Origin: Liquorilactobacillus ghanensis DSM 18630
Lineage (GTDB): Bacteria; Bacillota; Bacilli; Lactobacillales; Lactobacillaceae
Assembly: GCF_001435235.1 (NCBI RefSeq)
Contig: NZ_AZGB01000018.1
Location: 174,829-238,828, forward strand
Length of the DNA stretch: 64,000 bases
Direction of reading: 5' to 3'
Below are positions 17,468 through 26,449 of the stretch, piece after piece. Every line of letters begins with the position of its first letter. The stretch's first letter is position 1. The position numbers and the translations under genes were made by a program. Below the pieces are notes generated by a model. That model worked only from the letters and a program-made list of their open reading frames with translations. It did not search any database and had not been told where the DNA came from.

Positions 17468-17521
17468 AAAAAAGACTTACGATCAAAAACAACGTTTGCT
17501 GTTTTGATCGTAAGTCTTTTT
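17468..17521 (+). terminator. Strong bidirectional terminator after the Lrp-type gene
   Basis: A perfect stem of about 21 bp ending GATCAAAAC, an 11-base loop and the complementary GTTTTGATC arm, flanked by A-run and T-run, so it can act on both strands. Confidence 0.8.
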
Positions 17522-17568
17522 GATGTTGGGGTTTGTAATTAATCAAGTAGCATTATGAGCACAATCAT

Positions 17569-17640
17569 TATTTACGTGCAAACAATGCATACTGATTCTG
17601 ATTAGCCGGTATTAAAAATGGCGGATGATTCAGTTCAGTA
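17569..17640 (-). pseudogene. Short coding-like remnant of unknown origin
   Basis: On the minus strand a 23-codon frame ending at a stop at 17569 reads NHPPFLIPANQNQYALFARK. It looks protein-like but is preceded by a stop and has no start or ribosome site. I do not recognise it. It lies beside the IS relic, so it may be the tail of a gene destroyed by rearrangement. Weak evidence. Confidence 0.2.
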
Positions 17641-17833
17641 TAAAATTAGCACTTTACAAGTTGATAATATACTGTCAATGGTAGTGTAATACCCAAAAAT
17701 TCTAGCAAAAATAAAACTACTTTTACTAGAATTTCTACTCAATATCGATTTTTTAGAGCTACAAACAAATATACCAAGATAAAAACAAACCAAGCACCCA
17801 CCAAAAAATATTACCAGTTCTGCTCCAAAGTCG

Positions 17834-18181
17834 TGATGTGAGCCCTTAAAGTTGGACAACTATATTTAAACTGTTTTCTAAATGGTGAGTTCCTGGTACT
17901 TTACTGAGGACTTTCCGTTCAGTTTTGTTTTAATACGATGTTTGTTATAGAAACTGATCATCCTCAAATACACGTCTGGAATGACTTTTGGCATAATAAT
18001 ACATACTACGTAGAATTTTAGTGATCTATAGTTCAATTGCCAACGCCAGATTTTTTAACTAATGATAATAAACTCTTTCCTGCAAATACTCAGCAACTAT
18101 TTTAGTACAAAATTCTAAATCAAATCTGGGCATAGTAATTTTCCAAGGTTGATTTAGTGTCCAACTTTCCGGAGCACTTTA
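17834..18181 (-). mobile_element. Internally deleted IS3-family (IS150-group) insertion sequence relic
   Basis: About 350 bp bounded by inverted ends: TGATGTGAGCC...AAAGTTGGACA at left, and TGTCCAACTTTCCGGAGCAC at right. On the minus strand, ATG 18133 opens a frame resembling the OrfA N-terminus (FDLEFCTKIVAEYLQ) that hits a stop after 24 codons. Near the left end, 17878-17961 encodes the C-terminal tail of OrfB (FYNKHRIKTKLNGKSSVKY) ending at TAG 17878. About 1 kb between them is missing. No intact transposase remains, so the copy could move only in trans, if at all. Confidence 0.8.
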
Positions 18182-18222
18182 TCGATTAAAAATACTTGGT
18201 AATTTTTTAGTTTCTTTGTTTC

Positions 18223-18268
18223 AAAAAAAACACCTGGAATTTACTGAAAAGTTCCAAGTGCTTTTTTT
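18223..18268 (-). terminator. Terminator after fruA (bidirectional)
   Basis: CACCTGGAA (18231-18239) pairs with TTCCAAGTG (18252-18260) with one mismatch. Runs of eight A on the left and seven T on the right give a T-tract on both strands; the fru operon ends 12 bp away. Confidence 0.75.
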
Positions 18269-18279
18269 ATAAAATTAAT

Positions 18280-20232
18280 TTATTTTACTCTAGATTTTTC
18301 AGGACGCCAGAAACCAAGTATAACACCAGCAATTATTGCACCAATTACAACTGCAATAATGTAACCAAATGGATTAGTTGCTAATGGAGTTACCCATAAG
18401 CCACCATGCGGTGCTGGAACGCTTACATGCCACCACTGAGTTAAACCACCAGCAACAGCTGAACCTAAAATACATGAAACTATAACATGTAATGGGTCAG
18501 CAGTTGCAAACGGAATTGCGCCTTCAGTAATGAATGAGAAACCTAATACCCAGTTAGTAATCCCAGCCTTACGTTCATCATCCGTAAATTTCTTCGGCCA
18601 GAAAGCAGTTGCGATCGCAGTCGCAAACGGTGGTACCATACCACCTGCCATAACAGCCGCCATCAAATCACCGTTTTTAGTTGAAGTAAAGGCAGCAACA
18701 GCAAATACGTACGCTGCTTTGTTGAAAGGACCACCCATATCAATCGACATCATACCGCCAAGAATTACACCTAATAAGACAGCATTGCCTGTTCCCATAT
18801 GGTTCAAGAAAATAGTTACCCATGTATTAATAACTGAGAAAATTGGGTTAACAATGAAGAACATAATCAAAGCAACCAACAGTAAACCAAAAATCGGATA
18901 AAGAAGCATTGGTTTCATGCCTTCCAATGATTTTGGCAGCTTTGCAAAAATCTTCTTCAAGAAGATCGTTAAATAACCTGCAATAAAGCCGGCAGCAATC
19001 CCGCCAAGAAATCCAGCTGAACTTTTAGCCCCCGTCATTACATTAGCAACATAAACACCGCCAAAAGATCCGCTATATACGGTCGCCATAAAGCCACCAA
19101 CAAACCCAGGCATCAACGCCGGACGATCACCAATCGATTCAGCAATGTAACCTGCTAAAACCGGAATCATGAAAGCAAAAGCTAAGTTACCAGCATTGTT
19201 CAAGAAAATAAACGGTAATGATTTTGCACCACCAAAATATTGCTCAATAACAAAAGATAAGGCCATTAAAATACCACCGCCGACAACAAATGGCAGCATA
19301 TGCGAAATACCGTTCATTAAATCTTTGTAAATTTCTCCCCAAGCACTACCATTCGCACTAGTATCTTCAGTGGTACTTTCACCTGCAGCTGCATGATAAA
19401 CCGGAGCATTACCCTTAACTGCTTCATTAATTAACTGCTCAGCTTTTTTAATTCCATCAACTACCGGACGGTTAACTAATGGTTTGCCATCAAAACGAGT
19501 CATTTCAACTTTTTTATCAGCTGCAACAATAACACCAACTGCTCGTTTAATTTCATCAGCCGTTAATTGATGTTTAACTCCTTCTGAACCGTTAGTTTCA
19601 ACTTTGATATCAACACCCATTGCTTCGGCTGTTTTTTTCAACGACTCTTCAGCCATATAGGTATGTGCAATTCCTGTCGGGCAAGCCGTAACAGCAACTA
19701 CATATGGTTTATTATCAACTTTAACAGTTGTCTGCTTTGCCTTTTTGGCAGCATCTGCCTTTTCTTTGGCCTCTTTTTGCGCTTGGGCATCAGCAAATAA
19801 TTGATGAACTTCATCTGGTGTTTGTGCTTTCTTCAAAGCTGCCACCAATTTAGGATCAATCAATAAACTTGAAAGAGCTGCTAAAGCCTGTAAATGAGTA
19901 TTATTTGCGCCTTCTGGAGCGGCAATCATGAAGAACAGATGAACCGGATTCCCATCCAAAGCATCATAATCGATTCCCTTAGCACTTTTAGCAAACATTA
20001 CAGTTGCTCGCTTTACCGCCTTATCTTTAGCGTGCGGCATAGCAATTCCATCACCAATTCCTGTAGTTGATTGTGCTTCTCGAGCTATAATATCTTTTTT
20101 ATAGAGTTCTTCATCATCAATTACACCAGCTTGATGATACTGGTGAACCATTTCATCGATTGCTTCTTTTTTAGTTGAAGCTTTCATGTCCATAATCATT
20201 GCATCTTTTAACAACAATTCACGAATATCCAT
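18280..20232 (-). CDS. fruA: Fructose-specific PTS enzyme IIABC
   Basis: Imports fructose with phosphorylation to fructose-1-phosphate. ~650 aa in order IIA (residues ~1-150, phospho-His67 in GIGDGIAMPHAKDK), IIB (~175-270, phospho-Cys184 in VTACPTGIAHTYMAEE) and membrane IIC (~305-645, GGGILMALSF, GGPFNKAAYVF). ATG 20232 is chosen for its AAAGGAAG site; a GTG three codons earlier sits on that site. The linkers are Ala/Lys and Ser/Thr rich. It is third in fruR-fruK-fruA, 5 bp or so after fruK. Confidence 0.96.
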   Translation of the reverse strand: MDIRELLLKDAMIMDMKASTKKEAIDEMVHQYHQAGVIDDEELYKKDIIAREAQSTTGIGDGIAMPHAKDKAVKRATVMFAKSAKGIDYDALDGNPVHLFFMIAAPEGANNTHLQALAALSSLLIDPKLVAALKKAQTPDEVHQLFADAQAQKEAKEKADAAKKAKQTTVKVDNKPYVVAVTACPTGIAHTYMAEESLKKTAEAMGVDIKVETNGSEGVKHQLTADEIKRAVGVIVAADKKVEMTRFDGKPLVNRPVVDGIKKAEQLINEAVKGNAPVYHAAAGESTTEDTSANGSAWGEIYKDLMNGISHMLPFVVGGGILMALSFVIEQYFGGAKSLPFIFLNNAGNLAFAFMIPVLAGYIAESIGDRPALMPGFVGGFMATVYSGSFGGVYVANVMTGAKSSAGFLGGIAAGFIAGYLTIFLKKIFAKLPKSLEGMKPMLLYPIFGLLLVALIMFFIVNPIFSVINTWVTIFLNHMGTGNAVLLGVILGGMMSIDMGGPFNKAAYVFAVAAFTSTKNGDLMAAVMAGGMVPPFATAIATAFWPKKFTDDERKAGITNWVLGFSFITEGAIPFATADPLHVIVSCILGSAVAGGLTQWWHVSVPAPHGGLWVTPLATNPFGYIIAVVIGAIIAGVILGFWRPEKSRVK

Positions 20233-20246
20233 TGAAAACACTTCCT

Positions 20247-21164
20247 TTAATCTTTAAACTTTTTTATTTTGATCTGCGGCAAAATCTCATTAATTTTGGC
20301 ACGATCAGCTAAATCTTCCGAAAAGGCAGTAGCACTGCCGCAAGCTAACCCATAGCGGAAACTTTCAACTGGATCATGAGTTGCTGCAAAAGTTCCAACA
20401 AAACCGCCGATCATTGAGTCACCGGCACCAACCGAATTAATAACCTTGCCTTTGGGAGCCGGACTGAAATAGACCTCGTCTGGAGTGATCAAGAGTCCAC
20501 CATCCCCAGCCATTGAAATCAAAACATGTTTTGCTCCCATTACTAATAATTTGCGACCATATTTTACAATATCAGCTAAACCATCTAACTTAACATTGAA
20601 CAATTCAGCTAATTCATGATGATTAGGTTTAACAACTAGCGGATGTTCCTTGAGCGTCCGCAATAAGCTTTCACCGGTTGTATCGATTACAAACCCTGCC
20701 CCATGTTCGCGAATAATTTTAATTAATTCAAAATAAAAATCAGTCGTCAAACTAGGAACCAAGCTACCAGAAAGAATAACAACATCTTCCGCTGTTAAGT
20801 GATCAAACTGCTGTTTAAACTCAGCTATTTCTGTATCAGTTAATTGCGGTCCTTGACCATTGATCTCGGTTTCATTTTGCGCCTTGATCTTAACATTGAT
20901 CCGTGTATCAGCTGCTACGTGAGTAAAATTAGTCGTCAACGCCTTTTCTTTCAACGCCTTTTCTACAAACTCACCGGTAAATCCGCCGACAAAACCTAAA
21001 GCCACATTTTTATGACCCAGTTCTTTCAGAATGCGCGAAACATTGATTCCTTTACCTCCGGGAAGTTTAGTATCGTAAGACATCCGATTAACTTCACCCA
21101 GCGTTAATTCTGGTAATTGTACGATATAATCAATTGAAGGATTGACCGTTACCGTGTAAATCAT
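20247..21164 (-). CDS. fruK: 1-phosphofructokinase
   Basis: Phosphorylates fructose-1-phosphate to fructose-1,6-bisphosphate in the cytoplasm. 305 aa, PfkB/ribokinase fold: N-terminal VNPSIDYIVQ, LPGGKGINVSRIL substrate loop, and the C-terminal anion-hole motif VGAGDSMIGGFVG with catalytic Asp. It overlaps the fruR stop by four bases. Confidence 0.95.
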   Translation of the reverse strand: MIYTVTVNPSIDYIVQLPELTLGEVNRMSYDTKLPGGKGINVSRILKELGHKNVALGFVGGFTGEFVEKALKEKALTTNFTHVAADTRINVKIKAQNETEINGQGPQLTDTEIAEFKQQFDHLTAEDVVILSGSLVPSLTTDFYFELIKIIREHGAGFVIDTTGESLLRTLKEHPLVVKPNHHELAELFNVKLDGLADIVKYGRKLLVMGAKHVLISMAGDGGLLITPDEVYFSPAPKGKVINSVGAGDSMIGGFVGTFAATHDPVESFRYGLACGSATAFSEDLADRAKINEILPQIKIKKFKD

Positions 21165-21916
21165 AGTGAAACCTCCTGAATATTTGTTTGCTTGCTGTAT
21201 TCGCTGAAAACTGACCGCGGCAATTTATTCGTAATAATTGTAGCTTCTGCTAAATCTGCCACCTTAACAAAAGAAACCTGTGAAAATTTTGAATCATCTG
21301 CCAAAACATAAGTTTGATTTCCTTGCAGACTAGCTGTTGTTTTAACTGCAGCTTCATCCGGATCAGGAGTTGTAAATCCACATTTTATATGAATACCGTT
21401 CATTCCTAAAAATACTTTATCAAAACGATATTTAAGCAACTCTCTAACAGTTTGTACCCCTACAATTGCCTTAGTAGTATTTTTCAACTCACCACCGATC
21501 AAAATAGTTCGAATATTTCGATCTGCCAGCGTAGAGGCATGTACTACCCCGTTGGTAACAACCGTTAAATGATAATCAGCCTTTAAATATTGGATCATCG
21601 CCAGTGTTGACGTTCCAGCATCCAGATAGATTACATCTTCCTTTTTCACCAATTCAGCTGCTTGTTTAGCGATTAACTTTTTCTGCTGGATATTTTCCAG
21701 TGATTTACCAGTCATATCCGGTTCTTGTTGAAGTGAATGTTTAACCTTCGCTCCCCCATGAACCCGCAGTAAAGTACCCTGCTGTTCTAATAATTGTAAA
21801 TCCCTCCGAGCTGAAGACTCAGAGCAATTAGTTAATTCGCAAATTTCCTGCAACTTTAAAATATTTTTTTCCTTTAAAGCTGTTAAAATCATTTGGCGTC
21901 GTTCCTCTGCAAGCAC
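21161..21916 (-). CDS. fruR: DeoR-family fructose operon repressor
   Basis: 251 aa. N-terminal DeoR winged helix (ILKLQEICELTNCSESSARRDLQLLE) and a C-terminal DeoR sensor domain (YLDAGTSTLAMIQYL, FLGMNGI, GFTTPDPDEAAVK), which binds a phosphosugar, probably fructose-1-phosphate. It starts at GTG 21916 with AAGGAGG eight bases upstream. Two matching direct-repeat operators flank its promoter, so it very likely represses its own operon. Confidence 0.93.
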   Translation of the reverse strand: MLAEERRQMILTALKEKNILKLQEICELTNCSESSARRDLQLLEQQGTLLRVHGGAKVKHSLQQEPDMTGKSLENIQQKKLIAKQAAELVKKEDVIYLDAGTSTLAMIQYLKADYHLTVVTNGVVHASTLADRNIRTILIGGELKNTTKAIVGVQTVRELLKYRFDKVFLGMNGIHIKCGFTTPDPDEAAVKTTASLQGNQTYVLADDSKFSQVSFVKVADLAEATIITNKLPRSVFSEYSKQTNIQEVSL

Positions 21917-21966
21917 TTACAAAAGCCTCCTTAAGTATCTTATCATGCTGTTATCTAAAAATCAAT

Positions 21967-21988
21967 CATAATCAGTCAAAAATAGTCA
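21967..21988 (-). promoter_or_regulatory. Putative FruR operator, downstream copy
   Basis: On the minus strand TGACT-N5-TGACT followed by GATTATG, a direct repeat with 10-bp period as expected for DeoR-type regulators. It lies in the 5' leader of fruR, about 55-75 bp past the inferred transcription start. Confidence 0.65.
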
Positions 21989-22050
21989 TGTTTTTGCAAA
22001 TAAATGAATTAATTTGGCGTTTTCTGACCTGTGGTTTCATACTATCTCAT

Positions 22051-22079
22051 ATTTTACCCGAATATTTATAGCCAATCAA
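22051..22079 (-). promoter_or_regulatory. fru operon promoter
   Basis: Minus strand TTGATT (22079-22074), a 17-bp spacer and TAAAAT (22056-22051). It lies between the two operator copies. Confidence 0.65.
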
Positions 22080-22113
22080 GAAAATAAGGAATTAAAGCTG
22101 TCAAAAAACACTT

Positions 22114-22135
22114 CATAATCAGTCAGCAAAAGTCA
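22114..22135 (-). promoter_or_regulatory. Putative FruR operator, upstream copy
   Basis: Same element as at 21967: TGACT-N5-TGACT-GATTATG. Only the N5 differs. The two copies start 147 bp apart, close to 14 helical turns, which would suit DNA looping. Confidence 0.65.
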
Positions 22136-22153
22136 AAAACTGTAATTTCAAAT

Positions 22154-22199
22154 CAAAAAACAGAGCTTAGAACAATTTTCCTCTGTTCCACGCTCTGTT
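22154..22199 (-). terminator. Terminator after the DUF711 gene
   Basis: Minus strand: AACAGAGC (22199-22192) pairs with GCTCTGTT (22166-22159), with an inner GGAACA/TGTTC stem and a T-run. It separates the DUF711 operon from the fru promoter region. Confidence 0.75.
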
Positions 22200-22247
22200 A
22201 GTTTAACATAAAAGATTTACAACCATCTAGTTGAACTTTAATCAATT

Positions 22248-23591
22248 CTAATTTTTAAAACTATGAATTGGGGCCGGAATTGAACCACCACGGTTGATCA
22301 TCGTTGCTGAAGAAGCTGGATTAACTGCCATAACAGGTGCATAACCCATCAAACCGCCAAATTCAACCATTTCACCAACTTTTTTGCCTTTAACCGGTAA
22401 AACTCTGACCGCTGTCGTCTTATTATTAATCATTCCAATAGCCGCTTCATCAGCAATCATTGCCGCAATTGTTTCAGCTGGTGTATCTCCTGGAATCGGG
22501 ATCATATCCAATCCGACTGAACAAACGGCTGTCATTGCTTCCAGTTTTTCGATATTTAACGAACCGGCTTCAACTGCTGAAATCATTCCAGCATCTTCTG
22601 ATACCGGAATAAAAGCACCAGATAGACCACCGACTCGACTGCATGCCATAATTCCACCTTTTTTGACTGCATCGTTCAATAAAGCCAAAGCAGCAGTAGT
22701 ACCATGAGTGCCGACCTTAGCTAAACCAATTTCTTCTAATATTTGAGCTACTGAATCACCAACTGCCGGAGTTGGTGCTAAGGATAAATCAACGATTCCA
22801 AAAGGAACTCCCAGACGTTTTGAAGCGATCGTCCCAACTAATTGACCCATTCTTGTGACTTTAAATGCTGTTTTTTTAATAGTTTCAGCCACCACATTTA
22901 AAGACTCACCTTTAACTTTTTCCAGCGCATGTTTAACCACACCGGGTCCACTAACACCGACACTGACGACCGCGTCACCTTCTCCAACTCCATGAAAGGC
23001 TCCAGCCATAAACGGATTATCTTCAACTGCATTACAAAAAACCACCAATTTTGTGTTTGCCGTTGTCGAACGTTCAGCAGCAGCTTTAACGATTCGACCC
23101 ATTTCAGCAACCGCATCCATGTTAATTCCACTGCGTGTTGAACCAACATTGACCGATGAACAAACTAGATCAGTTTCAGCCAGCACCTGTGGCAATGAAG
23201 CGATCAGACGTCGATCACCACTTTGGTATCCCTTTTGAACCAATGCTGAAAAGCCACCAATAAAATTAACACCAACTGCCTTGGCAGCCCGATCTAATGT
23301 TTGGGCATATTTAAAGTAGTTTTGATCTGAACTAGCTGCCGCAATTAATGCAATTGGAGTTACCGAGATTCGTTTATTAATAATCGGTATCCCATATTCA
23401 GCTTCAATTTGTTCACCAACTTTAACCAAGTTAGCCGCTTTGGTAGTGATTTTCTGATAAATCCGTTCGCATGCCCGATCGCTATCACTATCAATACAAT
23501 CAAGCAGAGAAATTCCCATTGTAATCGTCCGAATATCTAATTTCTCATCGGAAATCATATGAATTGTTTCTAAAATTTTATTTGTTTCCAT
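22248..23591 (-). CDS. PFL-family protein (UPF0210/DUF711)
   Basis: 447 aa, full-length member of the UPF0210/DUF711 family, which shares the glycyl-radical/PFL fold name but has no proven enzymatic function. The conserved body includes [42 protein letters not shown] and a glycine-rich C-terminal [10 protein letters not shown]. It follows an ACT-domain gene by 13 bp, the same pairing known widely in Firmicutes, suggesting a functional link with amino-acid sensing. Confidence 0.93.
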   Translation of the reverse strand: METNKILETIHMISDEKLDIRTITMGISLLDCIDSDSDRACERIYQKITTKAANLVKVGEQIEAEYGIPIINKRISVTPIALIAAASSDQNYFKYAQTLDRAAKAVGVNFIGGFSALVQKGYQSGDRRLIASLPQVLAETDLVCSSVNVGSTRSGINMDAVAEMGRIVKAAAERSTTANTKLVVFCNAVEDNPFMAGAFHGVGEGDAVVSVGVSGPGVVKHALEKVKGESLNVVAETIKKTAFKVTRMGQLVGTIASKRLGVPFGIVDLSLAPTPAVGDSVAQILEEIGLAKVGTHGTTAALALLNDAVKKGGIMACSRVGGLSGAFIPVSEDAGMISAVEAGSLNIEKLEAMTAVCSVGLDMIPIPGDTPAETIAAMIADEAAIGMINNKTTAVRVLPVKGKKVGEMVEFGGLMGYAPVMAVNPASSATMINRGGSIPAPIHSFKN

Positions 23592-23604
23592 CTAACGGCT
23601 CCTC

Positions 23605-23874
23605 TTACAATTGATGCATCGCATGATAAATTTCTTCACGTCTGATCTTGATTTCAACCCCCAACGTTTTACCCAGATCAGCTAACTTTTGAGCTAGATC
23701 GGTAAAATCGGTCTGAGATCCCTGGATTTCAACCATCATCATCATTGTAAAATATCCATCCATAATTGTTTGAGAAACATCCAAAATATTAATTTCTTTT
23801 TTCGCTAAAAACTGACTCACACCGGCAATGATTCCAACTTGGTCTTTCCCGATTGTAGTTAGAATTGCTTTCAT
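23605..23874 (-). CDS. ACT-domain protein (UPF0237)
   Basis: 89 aa consisting of a single ACT fold (MKAILTTIGKDQVGIIAGV, KEINILDVSQTIMDG). ATG 23874 is used because GGAGG lies eight bases upstream; the ATG at 23889 overlaps that site. ACT modules bind amino acids, and this one probably regulates or partners the DUF711 protein. No catalytic domain is present. Confidence 0.92.
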   Translation of the reverse strand: MKAILTTIGKDQVGIIAGVSQFLAKKEINILDVSQTIMDGYFTMMMMVEIQGSQTDFTDLAQKLADLGKTLGVEIKIRREEIYHAMHQL

Positions 23875-24152
23875 TAGAGCTACCTCCATTATTACGTTAA
23901 ATTAGTTTTCAGTATAGCTTTTCACGAATTATATGGCAATCCGCTTAAGAAAACTTTTAGACTATCTAATTAATCATCCTTATTATAACAGCTTTTTATA
24001 CCTCTAACGGAAAAATATTTTTTTATCAGCCTGAATGATAAGTTACTTTTTTTGATAGTTGTTCAGGATTTGCTAGTTCTTTGCTTGAATTTTTCAGTTT
24101 AACTACGTAAAATGAGTAGTGATACGTTAATTTTAGGAAGCAGGTTCACTCA

Positions 24153-25505
24153 ATGATCAAACAACTTAGTCAACAAAAACGAGCAGTGGTAACTGCTGTT
24201 TTATTAGTCGCCTCTTTTTTATCCCTTACCAGTCAAACAATGATGGTAACCGCTCTGCCCGTCATTCAGCAAGAGATGCATGTTCCCTTGACTCAAGCTC
24301 AGTGGCTGACAACTGGCTACATTTTAATTATCGGAATCATCACTCCGCTTTCGTCTAACTTATATGAGAAGTTTACTAACCGGCAATTATTTTTATCAAC
24401 TACTGGCTTATTTATTATTGGAACCTTTTTGGGAAGTATTGCTCATTCATTTGCAATCTTACTAATGGCTCGAATTCTACAGGCTGTTGCTGGCGGAATT
24501 ATCATGTCATTTCAAATGACTACGTTAGTTGTTATCTTCCCTCCGGATAAACGCGGCACCATCTTAGGAATGTCCGGTTTAGTAGTTGCTTCTGGTCCTG
24601 CGTTGGGACCAACGATTTCTGGTTTAATCCTTGATTTCTTCAATTGGCATTATTTGTTTATTTTAGTTCTGCCACTATTTATTATTTTATGGATAGTCGG
24701 TTTAATTACTTTTCCTAATTTCTCTCAACCTAAGCCCTTAAAAATTGATATGGTGTCCGTCTTTTTGCTATTAATCGGCTCAAGTTCAGCCTTAGCCAGT
24801 TTAACCTTATTTGAACAAGGATTTTTAATTGGATTAGCTGCTTTATTAATCGGCTCTGGTTTACTTTATATTTTCGGGAAACGCCAATTGCAATTAAAAC
24901 AGCCTTTATTGCGAATTGAAATAGCTAAATTGCCTTCATTTTCATTAATGACGCTAGTCGGCATGCTGGCATTTATGGTTTTAATTGGTACTGAGCAAAT
25001 TATCCCGATTTTTGTCGAAAAAGTAGTGGGCCTTAATAGTATGCAAGCCGGATTAATTTTACTTCCCGGTGCATTAGCTAATGCTGTTTTTGCTGCTTGG
25101 GCAGGTCGCTACTATGATGCTCACGGTGCCAAACGCTTAATTTTATGCGGTATCAGTTTAATGGTACTGGCAGCCATTCCGTTATTGTTTATGACTAAAA
25201 CTACCCCCATCTGGTTGATCGTTATAGCATACATGATCCGAATGATTGGTAATTCTTGTGTATTTTCACCAGCCATGTCGGAAGCTTTTGTTGATATTGC
25301 TCCGGCAAATATCAGTCACGCCACTGCTTTGAATAATGCTTTACGGCAAGTCGCCGGCTCAGTTTCGACAACTTTAATGGTCGTCTTGGCTGACATTCCT
25401 GCATCACTTACTCAAGGTGTTCACTGGTCTATTTTATTTACATTTGGACTACTCTTTATCATGGCATTGACCTTTAAATATTATCTCAAACAAAAATCAG
25501 CTTAA
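24153..25505 (+). CDS. MFS multidrug-type exporter (DHA2 family)
   Basis: 450 aa, 12-14 hydrophobic segments. N-terminal SLTSQTMMVTALPVIQQEM and QWLTTGYILIIGIITPLS, then ILQAVAGGIIMSFQ (motif C-like SGPALGPTISGLI at ~155) are typical of proton-driven drug exporters of the DHA2/EmrB-QacA type. Substrate is unknown. No regulator is adjacent. It is convergent with queH. Confidence 0.85.
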   Translation: MIKQLSQQKRAVVTAVLLVASFLSLTSQTMMVTALPVIQQEMHVPLTQAQWLTTGYILIIGIITPLSSNLYEKFTNRQLFLSTTGLFIIGTFLGSIAHSFAILLMARILQAVAGGIIMSFQMTTLVVIFPPDKRGTILGMSGLVVASGPALGPTISGLILDFFNWHYLFILVLPLFIILWIVGLITFPNFSQPKPLKIDMVSVFLLLIGSSSALASLTLFEQGFLIGLAALLIGSGLLYIFGKRQLQLKQPLLRIEIAKLPSFSLMTLVGMLAFMVLIGTEQIIPIFVEKVVGLNSMQAGLILLPGALANAVFAAWAGRYYDAHGAKRLILCGISLMVLAAIPLLFMTKTTPIWLIVIAYMIRMIGNSCVFSPAMSEAFVDIAPANISHATALNNALRQVAGSVSTTLMVVLADIPASLTQGVHWSILFTFGLLFIMALTFKYYLKQKSA

Positions 25506-25611
25506 ACCTTGCTGAACTGAATAACTAATTCAAGCTAAAGATTTAAACTGCTAAAATTTATATTTTAATGTAAGAATGACAACAATTACTAGTTCTTTCA
25601 AAGAAAATAGC

Positions 25612-26385
25612 TTATTCTAATACTTCTTGGTCATGATAAACAAATCTGATTTCCGGAAATTCTCGTGCTCCATCTTTACCTGCCATAAATTTCAAAGCTT
25701 CTTGTCTAATTTGTGGTAAATTAATTCCTTGCGCTTTGGCAGCAAAAATACAACCACAGTAGCATTGACGATAAACATCATATTCATGACACATTTCAAC
25801 CGAACGATGATAACCGTTATTTTTTTTAAAGTCACTAGGCAAATATTGTGTAGCATAGAAATTTTGAACTTCGATTCCGACACTATTAATTACCTGAGAG
25901 TTTTTATGTGGACTAATGGTTAAAGTACTGCCAAAATAATCAAAACCCAGTTCAACTGCCTTAGCAGCTACCAAATCAAGCCGATAAGTAAAACAAGCCC
26001 GACAGCGTTTACCGCCTTCGGGTTCTTTTTCTAGACCGCGAACATTTTCAAAATATGCTTGCGGCTGATAAGGTGCGGCAATGAATTTAACTTGGTTTCC
26101 CGTTCGTTGATTAAAATCATGAATAAACTTTTGTTGAACATATTCGCGCCGTTGGTATTCTGCTCGCGGATGAATATTTGAATTAGCATAATAGATCGTT
26201 ACATCTGCATATTTTGTTAGATATTCCAAGGTATACGTACTACACGGTGCACAGCAGCTATGCAGCATTATTTTAGGTCGCTGATTATTAATCTGCCAAT
26301 TTTTAATCATTTTTTGCAAAATTTTATCATAGTTTATTTTTTGATTAGGATTCATTTTATCCAAAAATTCATGCAAATCAATCAT
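25612..26385 (-). CDS. queH: Epoxyqueuosine reductase QueH
   Basis: Final step of queuosine tRNA modification: reduces epoxyqueuosine to queuosine. 257 aa. The QueH signature cysteines are present: HSCCAPCSTY near residue 43, CRACFTYRL near 130, and CYCGC near 208, which bind iron-sulfur and a second metal. No other queuosine gene is in the window, fitting a salvage lifestyle or scattered genes. Confidence 0.92.
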   Translation of the reverse strand: MIDLHEFLDKMNPNQKINYDKILQKMIKNWQINNQRPKIMLHSCCAPCSTYTLEYLTKYADVTIYYANSNIHPRAEYQRREYVQQKFIHDFNQRTGNQVKFIAAPYQPQAYFENVRGLEKEPEGGKRCRACFTYRLDLVAAKAVELGFDYFGSTLTISPHKNSQVINSVGIEVQNFYATQYLPSDFKKNNGYHRSVEMCHEYDVYRQCYCGCIFAAKAQGINLPQIRQEALKFMAGKDGAREFPEIRFVYHDQEVLE

Positions 26386-26449
26386 TCTTACTACTCGTCC
26401 TCTCAGATTTTCTGTTGTTAAGTATATACCTGCCGGCGGCTGCTAGCAA

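Noticed and set aside
17635-17859. 74-codon minus-strand ORF
   Set aside because: It starts inside the end of the IS relic, has no ribosome site and no family resemblance.
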